Shown here one piece after another: positions 6,317-12,414 of a DNA stretch of 12,414 nt. The stretch is taken from contig JAEWKY010000232.1 of NCBI GenBank assembly GCA_023457615.1, positions 1 to 12,414 on the forward strand, read 5' to 3'. Origin of the DNA: Actinomycetes bacterium (lineage in GTDB: Bacteria > Actinomycetota > Actinomycetes > Actinomycetales > Microbacteriaceae). The notes below the pieces were generated by a model. That model was not told the DNA's origin and searched no databases. It saw only the letters and a program-made list of their open reading frames with translations. A program made the position numbers and the translations under genes. Numbering within the stretch: position 1 is the first letter of the stretch; each line of letters starts with the position of its first letter.

Positions 6317-7914
6317 CCGTCACGATCGCCGCGACCGGTGCCGCGGCGGAGGCCGTCGAGCGGATCGTGCCGCAGCTCGTCTCGGACGGCATCGGCGGCG
6401 CCATCACGGCGCAGGACCCGACGCTCTGGGGCCCGGCCGCGGAGTCCGAGGCGTCGATCCGCCTCGGCTGGACCGAGGCCGTCGCGGTGTCGCGCGGCCT
6501 CGTCGACGACATCCTGGCCCTGCGCGAGGACCTCGCCGCCACGGGCGTCGACCGCGTCGTGCTGTGCGGCATGGGCGGCTCCTCGCTCGCCCCCGAGGTC
6601 ATCACGAAGACCTACGGCGTCGACCTCGTCGTGCTCGACTCGACGCATCCCGACCAGGTGCGCGGCGCCCTCGACGGCCCGCTCGAGCGCACCGTCGTCG
6701 TCGTCTCGTCGAAGTCGGGCGCGCCGGTCGAGACCGACAGCCACAAGCGCGCCTTCGCGGCGGCCTTCGAGGCGGCGGGCATCGACCCGATCGGTCGCAT
6801 CGTCATCGTCACCGACCCGGGCTCGCCGCTCGACCGGTCGGCGCGCGCCGACGGCTACCGCGTGTTCAACGCCGACCCGAACGTGGGCGGACGCTACTCG
6901 GCGCTCACGGCGTTCGGGCTCGTGCCCTCGGGGCTCGCGGGCGTCGACCTCGGGCAGCTCCTCGACGAGGCGGACGCCGCGGCGCTCGCGCTCGCGATCG
7001 ACGACGAGGACAACCCCGGGCTCGTGCTCGGCGCGGTCATGGCGGGCACACGGCCGCTCCGGGACAAGCTCGGCATCGTCGCCGACGGCACCCACATCGT
7101 GGGCTTCGCCGACTGGGCCGAGCAGCTCATCGCCGAGTCGACGGGCAAGGACGGCACGGGCGTGCTGCCGGTCGTGCTCCAGCTCGAGGCCCCCGAGCTC
7201 GCGCTCGACCTGCCGGACGTGCAGATCGTGCGGCTCGTCAAGGATGCCCGCGCCACCCACGAGGTGAACCCGGGCGAGGTGGAGATCGCCGGCACGCTCG
7301 GCGCCCAGCTGCTCACGTGGGAGTACGCGACGGCCGTCGCGGGGCGCCTCCTCGGCGTCAACCCGTTCGACCAGCCCGACGTGGAGGCCGCCAAGGTCGC
7401 CGCGCGCGCGCTCATCGACGACCTCGCACCGCCCGCTCCCCCGGCGTTCGCCGACGGCGGCATCGCCGTGCGGGCCGCCGGCCTCGCCCTGCCCGCGGAC
7501 GACACGGTCGAGGCCGCCCTCGCCGCGCTCCTCGCCGAGCTGCCCAGCGACGGCTACCTCTCGGTGCAGGCGTACCTCGACCGTCTCGAGCACCCCGGGC
7601 TCGAGGAGCTGCGCGGTCTGCTCGCCGCTCGCACGGGGCGCCCCGTGACCTTCGGCTGGGGTCCGCGGTTCCTGCACTCGACGGGTCAGTTCCACAAGGG
7701 CGGGCCCGCGTACGGCGTCTTCCTGCAGCTCACGGGGGCGGGCCGCGCCGATCTCGAGATCCCGGGCCGCCCGTTCACCTTCGGGCAGCTCATCACGGCG
7801 CAGGCGGCCGGCGACGCGAGCGTGCTCGCCGAGCACGGTCGTCCCGTGCTGACGCTCGAGCTCGACGACGTCGCGGCCGCCGCGGAGAGGCTGCGAGGGC
7901 TCGCGTCGCGATGA
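6313..7914 (+). CDS. pgi: glucose-6-phosphate isomerase, divergent form related to the PGI half of Tal-Pgi fusions
   Basis: The enzyme interconverts glucose 6-phosphate and fructose 6-phosphate. The 533-residue product carries the sugar-isomerase (SIS) landmarks in order: GMGGSS (86-91), SKSGAPVET (133-141, in place of the classical SKTFTTxET), VGGRYS (191-196) and ESTGK (275-279). NPFDQPDVEAAK follows (FDQ at 352-354, like the classical FDQWGVELGK). Beyond it lies a further region with LHSTGQFHKGG (around 454-464), which is typical of PGI domains fused to transaldolase rather than of E. coli-type Pgi. GTG 6313 overlaps the tal TGA (GTGA) and has GGGAG 7 bases upstream (6301-6305). The 3' end overlaps zwf by 4 bases. 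PGI function is likely from motifs and context, but this class is divergent and substrate range could be checked. No canonical Pgi gene is in the window. Confidence 0.9.
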   Translation: MTVTIAATGAAAEAVERIVPQLVSDGIGGAITAQDPTLWGPAAESEASIRLGWTEAVAVSRGLVDDILALREDLAATGVDRVVLCGMGGSSLAPEVITKTYGVDLVVLDSTHPDQVRGALDGPLERTVVVVSSKSGAPVETDSHKRAFAAAFEAAGIDPIGRIVIVTDPGSPLDRSARADGYRVFNADPNVGGRYSALTAFGLVPSGLAGVDLGQLLDEADAAALALAIDDEDNPGLVLGAVMAGTRPLRDKLGIVADGTHIVGFADWAEQLIAESTGKDGTGVLPVVLQLEAPELALDLPDVQIVRLVKDARATHEVNPGEVEIAGTLGAQLLTWEYATAVAGRLLGVNPFDQPDVEAAKVAARALIDDLAPPAPPAFADGGIAVRAAGLALPADDTVEAALAALLAELPSDGYLSVQAYLDRLEHPGLEELRGLLAARTGRPVTFGWGPRFLHSTGQFHKGGPAYGVFLQLTGAGRADLEIPGRPFTFGQLITAQAAGDASVLAEHGRPVLTLELDDVAAAAERLRGLASR

Positions 7915-9452
7915 CCGTCCCCATCTCGGCGGACGTCAATCCGCTCCGCGTCGCGACGGACCGGCGGCTCAACCGGATCGCCGGCCCGAGCACGCTCGTG
8001 ATCTTCGGCGTGACGGGAGACCTGTCGCGCAAGAAGCTCATGCCCGCGGTCTACGATCTCGCGAACCGCGGCCTGCTCCCCCCGGGGTTCGGGCTCGTCG
8101 GGTTCGCGCGCCGCGACTGGACCGACCAGGACTTCGAGAAGGTCGTGCTCGAGGCGGTGAAGCAGTACGCCCGTACGCCGTTCGACGAGGCCGTCTGGGC
8201 GCAGCTGCGCCAGGGAATCCGCTTCGTCGTCGGCGAGTTCGACCAGGACGACGCGTTCGACCGGCTGACCGACACGCTCGCCGAGCTCGATCGCGAGCGC
8301 GGCACGATGGGCAACCACGCGTTCTACCTGTCGATCCCGCCGAAGTCGTTCCCGCTCGTGACCGAGCAGCTGCGACGCTCGGGGCTCGCCGAGCAGAAGG
8401 AGGGCTCCTGGCGTCGCGTCGTGATCGAGAAGCCGTTCGGCTCCGACCTGCAGACCGCCCGGGAGCTGAACGACGTCGTCGAGAGCGTGTTCCCGGCCGA
8501 CAGCGTCTTCCGCATCGATCATTACCTGGGCAAGGAGACGGTCCAGAACATCCTGGCCCTGCGCTTCGCCAACCAGCTCTACGAGCCGATCTGGAACGAG
8601 CGGTACGTCGACCACGTGCAGATCACGATGGCCGAGGACATCGGCGTCGGCGGCCGGGCCGGCTACTACGACGGCATCGGCGCCGCGCGCGACGTCATCC
8701 AGAACCACCTGCTGCAGCTCTTCGCGCTCACGGCGATGGAGGAGCCCGTGTCGTTCGACGCCGCCGACCTCCGCACCGAGAAGGAGAAGGTGCTCTCCGC
8801 CGTGCACCTCCCGGCCGACCTGTCGACGGTCGCCGCGCGGGGGCAGTACGCGGGCGGCTGGCAGGGCGGCGAGAAGGTGCTCGGCTTCCTCGAGGAGGAC
8901 GGGATGAGCCCGACCTCGACGACCGAGACCTACGCCGCGCTCCGCCTCGACGTCAACACGCGGCGCTGGTCGGGGGTGCCGTTCTACCTCCGCGCCGGCA
9001 AGCGCCTCGGCCGCCGCGTCACCGAGATCGCCGTCGTGTTCAAGCGCGCCCCGCAGTACCTCTTCGCGGAGTCGCAGACGTCGGCCCTCGGCCAGAATGC
9101 GCTCGTCATCCGCGTGCAGCCCGACGAGGGCGTCACCATCCGCTTCGGGTCGAAGGTGCCCGGGGCGGGCATGCAGGTGCGCGACGTGACGATGGACTTC
9201 GGCTACGGCCACGCCTTCACCGAGGCGAGCCCCGAGGCGTACGAGCGGCTCATCCTCGACGTGCTGCTCGGCGACCCGCCGCTCTTCCCCCGCCACCAGG
9301 AGGTCGAGCTGTCCTGGAGGATCCTCGACCCCGTCGAGGAGTTCTGGGCGGCCCAGAGCGGGCCGCTCGAGCAGTACCGCCCGGGAACGTGGGGGCCGCC
9401 GTCCGCCGACGAGCTGCTCGCCCGCGACGGCAGGGTCTGGAGAAGGCCGTGA
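7911..9452 (+). CDS. zwf: glucose-6-phosphate 1-dehydrogenase
   Basis: Zwf oxidises glucose 6-phosphate to 6-phosphogluconolactone and makes NADPH, the committed step of the oxidative pentose phosphate pathway. The 513-residue product has the dinucleotide-binding GVTGDL (33-38), VVIEKPFGSDL, the active-site signature RIDHYLGKE (catalytic-site Asp203-His204) and the second catalytic His266 in VIQNHLLQ. Later come FYLRAGKRL and a C-terminus ending shortly after EQYRPGTWGP. Length is normal for the family. The ATG overlaps the pgi stop in ATGA; a weak purine run (GCGAGGG) lies about 11 bases upstream, so re-initiation after pgi probably drives translation. NPLR and RLNRIAGPS before the Rossmann motif support this start. 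Its 3' end overlaps opcA, whose product is known in actinobacteria to be needed for assembly and full activity of this enzyme. Confidence 0.97.
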   Translation: MTVPISADVNPLRVATDRRLNRIAGPSTLVIFGVTGDLSRKKLMPAVYDLANRGLLPPGFGLVGFARRDWTDQDFEKVVLEAVKQYARTPFDEAVWAQLRQGIRFVVGEFDQDDAFDRLTDTLAELDRERGTMGNHAFYLSIPPKSFPLVTEQLRRSGLAEQKEGSWRRVVIEKPFGSDLQTARELNDVVESVFPADSVFRIDHYLGKETVQNILALRFANQLYEPIWNERYVDHVQITMAEDIGVGGRAGYYDGIGAARDVIQNHLLQLFALTAMEEPVSFDAADLRTEKEKVLSAVHLPADLSTVAARGQYAGGWQGGEKVLGFLEEDGMSPTSTTETYAALRLDVNTRRWSGVPFYLRAGKRLGRRVTEIAVVFKRAPQYLFAESQTSALGQNALVIRVQPDEGVTIRFGSKVPGAGMQVRDVTMDFGYGHAFTEASPEAYERLILDVLLGDPPLFPRHQEVELSWRILDPVEEFWAAQSGPLEQYRPGTWGPPSADELLARDGRVWRRP

Positions 9453-10363
9453 TCGTCGACCTGCCCGACACGACCACGAGCGCGATCTCGAAGGCGCTCG
9501 TCAAGGTGCGCGAGGAGGGCGGCGCGGTCGCCCTCGGCCGCGTGCTGACGCTCGTCATCGCGAGCGCGGGCGCGACCGACGAGGAGGCGATCGAGGCCGC
9601 CAACGAGGCGTCCCGCGAGCACCCGATGCGCGTCATCGTGCTGAGCGCCGTGCCCGGCGACCCCCGGCTCGACGCCGAGATCCGCGTGGGCGGGGATGCC
9701 GGGGCGAGCGAGGTGGTCGTGCTCCGCGCGAGCGGCGAGGCGGGCAGCGATCCCGAGAGCCTCGTCACGGCGCTGCTGCTGCCCGACGCGCCCGTGGTCG
9801 TCTGGTGGCCCGGGGAGGCCCCCGCCGATCCGCACGCGTCGCCGCTCGGCCGCATCGCCCAGCGCCGCATCACCGACGCGGCCTCCGCGGACGACCCCGT
9901 CGCCGCCCTCGCGCGCCTCGGCAGCCACTACACCCCCGGCGACACCGATTTCGCCTGGACCCGGCTGACGCTGTGGCGCGCCCAGCTCGCCGCGACGCTC
10001 GACCAGCCGCCGTTCGAGCCGGTGACCGGCGCGCGCGTGACGGGCTCCTCCGACTCCCCGTCGACGGAGCTGCTCGCGGCCTGGCTGCGCCTGCAGCTCC
10101 GCGTCGACGTCGAGCTCACGGTGAAGCATCCCGGCGACGGGCCCAACGGCATCCACCACGTCGAGCTCGTGCGCGACTCGGGCGTCATCCGCCTCTCCCG
10201 CGACGCCGGCGGCGTCGCCGTGCTCACCCAGCCCGGTCAGCCGCTGCACGAGATCGCGCTTCCGCGACGGAGCCTGCGCGACTGCCTCGCGGAGGAGCTG
10301 CGGCGGCTCGACCCGGACGAGCTGTTCGGCGAGGTCGTGCGTACGGAAGGATCGAGAGCATGA
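9449..10363 (+). CDS. opcA: glucose-6-phosphate dehydrogenase assembly/activator protein OpcA
   Basis: OpcA is a non-catalytic partner needed for the activity or oligomerisation of Zwf in cyanobacteria and actinomycetes. The 304-residue product matches the family from the start: IVDLPDTTTSAISKAL, then EGGAVALGRVLTLVI, HPMRVIVLSA, the strand PVVVWWPGE, and LGRIAQRRITDAA. It ends in an acidic stretch, RLDPDELFGEVV. The GTG at 9449 overlaps the zwf TGA in GTGA, and GGAG lies 6 bases upstream (9439-9442); extending upstream would only add Arg-rich sequence read from zwf. The stop overlaps the pgl ATG. Immediate linkage and probable coupling to zwf fit a stoichiometric partner. Cytoplasmic: no signal peptide or membrane segment is visible. 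Confidence 0.94.
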   Translation: MIVDLPDTTTSAISKALVKVREEGGAVALGRVLTLVIASAGATDEEAIEAANEASREHPMRVIVLSAVPGDPRLDAEIRVGGDAGASEVVVLRASGEAGSDPESLVTALLLPDAPVVVWWPGEAPADPHASPLGRIAQRRITDAASADDPVAALARLGSHYTPGDTDFAWTRLTLWRAQLAATLDQPPFEPVTGARVTGSSDSPSTELLAAWLRLQLRVDVELTVKHPGDGPNGIHHVELVRDSGVIRLSRDAGGVAVLTQPGQPLHEIALPRRSLRDCLAEELRRLDPDELFGEVVRTEGSRA

Positions 10364-11130
10364 CCAACGAGCGACGGGTGCTCGTGCACCCGGATGCCGC
10401 GAGCCTCGCCGCGAGCGTGGCCGCGCGGTTCCTGACGAAGCTGGTCGACCTGCTCGACGAGCGCGAGACCGTCGAGGTCTGCCTCACGGGCGGGACGATG
10501 GGGATCGCCGTGCTCGCCGCGATCGCGGACAACCCGGCGCAGGCCGGGGTCGACTGGTCGCGCGTGCGGTTCTGGTGGGGCGACGAGCGCTACCTCCCGC
10601 GCGGCGACGCGGACCGCAACGACACCCAGGCGCGCGACGCCCTGCTCGACGGGCTCGACCTGCCGCCGGAGAACGTGCACGCCTTCCCGGCACCGGGCGA
10701 GCACCCCACGATCGACGCGGCGGCCGAGGCCTACGCCGCCGAGCTCGGCGACACGGTGTTCGACATCATCTTCCTCGGCGTCGGACCCGACGGCCACGTC
10801 GCGTCGCTCTTCCCCGACCACGGCAGCGTGCGGGAGACGGTCCGGAGCGTCGTCGCGGAGACGGACTCGCCCAAGCCGCCGGCCGAGCGGCTCTCGCTCA
10901 CCCTGCCGGTGATCAACCGCTCCGAGCGCGTGTGGCTCGTGCTCGCCGGCGCCGACAAGGCCGGCGCCCTCGGGCTCGCTCTCGCGGGCGCGAACCTCGC
11001 CTCGGTGCCGGTCGCGGGCGTGCAGGGCCGGCGACGCACCGTCTTCTTCGTCGATCAGGAGGCGGCGGCCGAGGTGCCCGAGGGGCTCATCGACCGCGAG
11101 CGCTACTGGACCGCGAAGGACGAGGGCTGA
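10360..11130 (+). CDS. pgl: 6-phosphogluconolactonase (DevB/SOL family)
   Basis: Pgl hydrolyses the 6-phosphogluconolactone made by Zwf to 6-phosphogluconate. The 256-residue product has the family's landmarks in order: CLTGGTMG (sugar-phosphate loop), VRFWWGDERYLP, DRNDTQARDALL, the signature GVGPDGHVASLFP, and SLTLPVINRSERVWLVLAG. The ATG overlaps the opcA stop in ATGA, and GGAAGG (10345-10350) lies 9 bases upstream. It is the last gene of the operon; just after it stand the dyads at 11129-11161, beyond which rbpA converges. The next enzyme, 6-phosphogluconate dehydrogenase, is not encoded nearby. Confidence 0.96.
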   Translation: MTNERRVLVHPDAASLAASVAARFLTKLVDLLDERETVEVCLTGGTMGIAVLAAIADNPAQAGVDWSRVRFWWGDERYLPRGDADRNDTQARDALLDGLDLPPENVHAFPAPGEHPTIDAAAEAYAAELGDTVFDIIFLGVGPDGHVASLFPDHGSVRETVRSVVAETDSPKPPAERLSLTLPVINRSERVWLVLAGADKAGALGLALAGANLASVPVAGVQGRRRTVFFVDQEAAAEVPEGLIDRERYWTAKDEG

Positions 11131-11161
11131 GGGTCGTCGAGACCCTCGGGAGCTAGCTCCC
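11129..11161. terminator. two adjacent dyads between convergent pgl and rbpA, likely bidirectional terminator
   Basis: Dyad one pairs GAGGGTC (11129-11135) with GACCCTC (11141-11147) around a 5-base loop. Dyad two is the perfect 14-bp palindrome GGGAGCTAGCTCCC (11148-11161). The first begins inside the pgl stop codon and the second contains the rbpA stop codon (11153-11155). Neither is followed by a T-tract, so they are either actinobacterial-style terminators without a U-run or mRNA end stabilisers. Confidence 0.55.
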
Positions 11162-11515
11162 CGCGCCGCCGCGGCGGGCGCGGAGCTGCTCGAGCGCCTC
11201 GTCGAGGAGCTGAGCCGCCTCGTCGTCGGAGCGGCGCTCCTTCACGTAGGCGAGATGCGTCTTGTACGGCTCGGTCTTGGCGAGCTGCGGCGGGTTGTCC
11301 TTGTCGCGGCCGGCCGGCAGACCTGTCGTGGGGCTGTCGATGATCTCGGGGATCTCCTCGTCGGGCAGGTTCGCCGCGAAGTGACGCACGGTCTCGTTGC
11401 CGAGGGCGTCCCAGTACGAGATGGTCACGCGCTCGGCGTGGTACCCGCGGTCCTGCTCGCCCATCGGGCCGGACCCGACGCGCGAGCCGCGGATGGCGCT
11501 GCCACCGGATGCCAT
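11153..11515 (-). CDS. rbpA: RNA polymerase-binding protein RbpA
   Basis: RbpA is an actinobacterial transcription factor that binds RNA polymerase and group 1/2 sigma factors and stabilises the open promoter complex. The 120-residue product has the N-terminal tail and basic segment GSAIRGSRVGSGPMGE, a small beta core with the aromatic YWDALGNE, and the C-terminal sigma-interaction helix HLAYVKERRSDDEAAQLLDEAL. The core lacks the cysteines that bind zinc in the Streptomyces protein; no Cys occurs anywhere in the chain, so this is a zinc-free form, as in mycobacteria. The ATG at 11515 has GGAG at 5-base spacing, and that site overlaps the secG stop codon. It lies 8 bases after secG, suggesting co-transcription from tpiA-secG. 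The 3' end converges on pgl. Confidence 0.93.
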   Translation of the reverse strand: MASGGSAIRGSRVGSGPMGEQDRGYHAERVTISYWDALGNETVRHFAANLPDEEIPEIIDSPTTGLPAGRDKDNPPQLAKTEPYKTHLAYVKERRSDDEAAQLLDEALEQLRARRGGAGS

Positions 11516-11523
11516 AGCTGCTC

Positions 11524-11769
11524 CTAGTTCGCGAACTTGACGATGAGACCGAGCACCACGATGCTCGCCACCCAGACCAGGGCGAGGATGACCGTGATGC
11601 GGTTCAGGTTGCGCTCGGCGACCCCCGACGCTCCGAGGTTCGACGTCGTGCCGCCGCCGAACATGTCGGAGAGGCCGCCGCCGCGCCCGCGGTGCAGCAG
11701 GATCAGGAGGGTCAACAGAAGGCTCGTGATGCCCAGCAGCACCTGCACGATGGTCTGAAGAATTTCCAT
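11524..11769 (-). CDS. secG: preprotein translocase subunit SecG
   Basis: SecG is the small auxiliary subunit of the SecYEG channel in the cytoplasmic membrane and assists protein export. The 81-residue product has the family's two membrane helices (about residues 4-24 and 58-78). They are joined by the conserved glycine-rich loop GRGGGLSDMFGG, followed by AERNLNRITVI. The length is normal. The ATG at 11769 is 24 bases after the tpiA stop; the gap holds no strong ribosome binding site but does hold TAAGAT 9 bases before the ATG, which suggests a leaderless transcript as well as read-through from tpiA. Placement between tpiA and rbpA fits the actinobacterial gapdh-pgk-tpi-secG neighbourhood. 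Confidence 0.95.
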   Translation of the reverse strand: MEILQTIVQVLLGITSLLLTLLILLHRGRGGGLSDMFGGGTTSNLGASGVAERNLNRITVILALVWVASIVVLGLIVKFAN

Positions 11770-11778
11770 ATCCGGGCT

Positions 11779-11784
11779 ATCTTA
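11779..11784 (-). promoter_or_regulatory. possible -10 element (TAAGAT) for a leaderless secG transcript
   Basis: The minus strand reads TAAGAT, with 9 bases between it and the secG ATG at 11769. That distance would place the transcription start at or within a base or two of the start codon. The lack of a ribosome binding site fits. No convincing -35 lies 16-18 bases upstream, inside the end of tpiA. Confidence 0.35.
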
Positions 11785-11793
11785 CGGGTGGAT

Positions 11794-12414
11794 TCAGGTT
11801 CCGACGTGCTTCTGGAAGCGCACGATGCTCGCGAACTCCTCGAGCTGCAGGCTCGCGCCGCCGACGAGGGCGCCGTCGACATCCGCCTCGCGCAGGAAGC
11901 CCGCGATGTTGGCGGCCTTCACGCTGCCGCCGTACAGGATGCGGGTGGCGGCGGCGACATCCTCGCCGAGCACCTCGGCCACCACGGCCCGCAGCGCGGC
12001 GCAGACCTGCTGGGCCTGCTCGCTCGTCGCGGCCTGGCCCGAGCCGATCGCCCAGACGGGCTCGTAGGCGACCACGATCTCCTTGCCCTTCGCGGCTCCC
12101 TCGAGCGCCGTGCGGAGCTGCCCGACGGGCACCGCCGCGGCGCCGTGCACCTCGAGGTCCTCCGCCGTCTCGCCGACGCAGATGATCGGCACGATGTCGT
12201 GACGGTGAGCCGCCGCGGTCTTCGCCGCGATCAGCTCGTCGGTCTCGCCGTGGTACTGCCGCCGCTCGGAATGGCCGATGACGACGTACGTGCTGTCGAG
12301 GGCCTTGAGGAAGGCGCCCGAGATCTCGCCCGTGTAGGCGCCCGACTCGTGGACGGAGACGTCCTGCGCGCCGTACTTCAGCTTGAGGCGGTCGCCGTCC
12401 ACCAGGGTCTGCAC
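11794..12414 (-). CDS. tpiA: triosephosphate isomerase (N-terminus cut by window edge)
   Basis: TpiA interconverts dihydroxyacetone phosphate and glyceraldehyde 3-phosphate in glycolysis and gluconeogenesis. The 206 residues present are the C-terminal four-fifths of a TIM barrel normally about 250-260 long. They include SGAYTGEISG, the catalytic histidine in VVIGHSERRQYHGE, VPIICVGET, and the catalytic glutamate in the loop-6 motif VVAYEPVWAIGSG. The phosphate-binding ends YGGSVKAANI and GALVGGASL follow. The first visible codon (12414-12412) is GTG, an internal valine and not the start; the AxNWKMN region with the catalytic lysine lies beyond the edge. It is followed by secG after 24 bases, and pgk and gap are expected upstream, outside the window. 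Confidence 0.97.
   Translation of the reverse strand: MQTLVDGDRLKLKYGAQDVSVHESGAYTGEISGAFLKALDSTYVVIGHSERRQYHGETDELIAAKTAAAHRHDIVPIICVGETAEDLEVHGAAAVPVGQLRTALEGAAKGKEIVVAYEPVWAIGSGQAATSEQAQQVCAALRAVVAEVLGEDVAAATRILYGGSVKAANIAGFLREADVDGALVGGASLQLEEFASIVRFQKHVGT

Noticed and set aside
6193..10249. Long minus-strand open frames (6193-7836, 7686-9296, 9203-10249) opposite pgi, zwf and opcA
   Set aside because: Arg/Glu/Asp/Val-rich shadow translations without recognisable domains, opposite genes whose own products carry complete family motifs.
12412..12414. Apparent start codon of tpiA at the window edge
   Set aside because: It is an internal GTG (Val). The conserved N-terminus of triosephosphate isomerase with the catalytic lysine is missing, so the gene begins outside the window.
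1..12414. An undescribed defence, mobile or biosynthetic system
   Set aside because: Every substantial stretch is accounted for by conserved housekeeping genes with typical motifs and lengths. I saw no integrase, transposase, CRISPR repeat, toxin-antitoxin pair or orphan conserved gene. The unexplained signal is confined to short regulatory stretches.

Overview
The window is chromosomal DNA of very high G+C from an actinomycete. OpcA and RbpA are essentially actinobacterial proteins. The gene order tpiA-secG-rbpA, then pgl-opcA-zwf-pgi-tal-tkt, then ctaB-ctaA, then sufB is what I would expect of a Microbacteriaceae-like organism. The family assignment is an inference from gene order and protein style; the phylum is secure. 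Coding density is very high: the longest gene-free stretches are about 150 bases (877-1025 and 2954-3101). I see no tRNA, rRNA, mobile element, CRISPR array or sign of recent transfer.

Layout. (1) 1-876, minus strand: the first 292 codons of sufB (Fe-S cluster scaffold), running off the left edge. A leader with two stem-loops lies upstream of it. (2) 1026-2953, minus strand: ctaB and ctaA, the two steps from protoheme to heme A for the aa3-type cytochrome oxidase, transcribed in that order. (3) 2954-3101: a divergent control region between ctaB and tkt. It carries a perfect 23-bp palindrome and a 9-bp direct repeat, and is the most notable non-coding signal here. (4) 3102-11130, plus strand: a six-gene carbohydrate operon, tkt-tal-pgi-zwf-opcA-pgl. 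It contains the oxidative pentose phosphate entry (Zwf with its accessory protein OpcA, then Pgl), two non-oxidative enzymes (Tkt, Tal) and the link to glycolysis (Pgi). Gnd, Rpe and Rpi are not in the window. The last four junctions all overlap by exactly 4 bases, and tkt-tal are joined by a short hairpin that covers the tal ribosome binding site. (5) 11129-11161: paired dyads between the convergent ends of pgl and rbpA. (6) 11153-12414, minus strand: tpiA (5' end beyond the right edge), secG and rbpA.

Together the window is core metabolism: NADPH and pentose supply, triose isomerisation, heme A for respiration, Fe-S assembly, protein export and a global transcription factor. I found no undescribed multi-gene system. 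The points worth following are regulatory: the ctaB/tkt palindrome, the sufB leader, the tkt-tal coupling hairpin and a probable leaderless secG start. On the protein side, a divergent PGI sits next to Tal, and CtaA has Asn where a heme-ligand His is expected.
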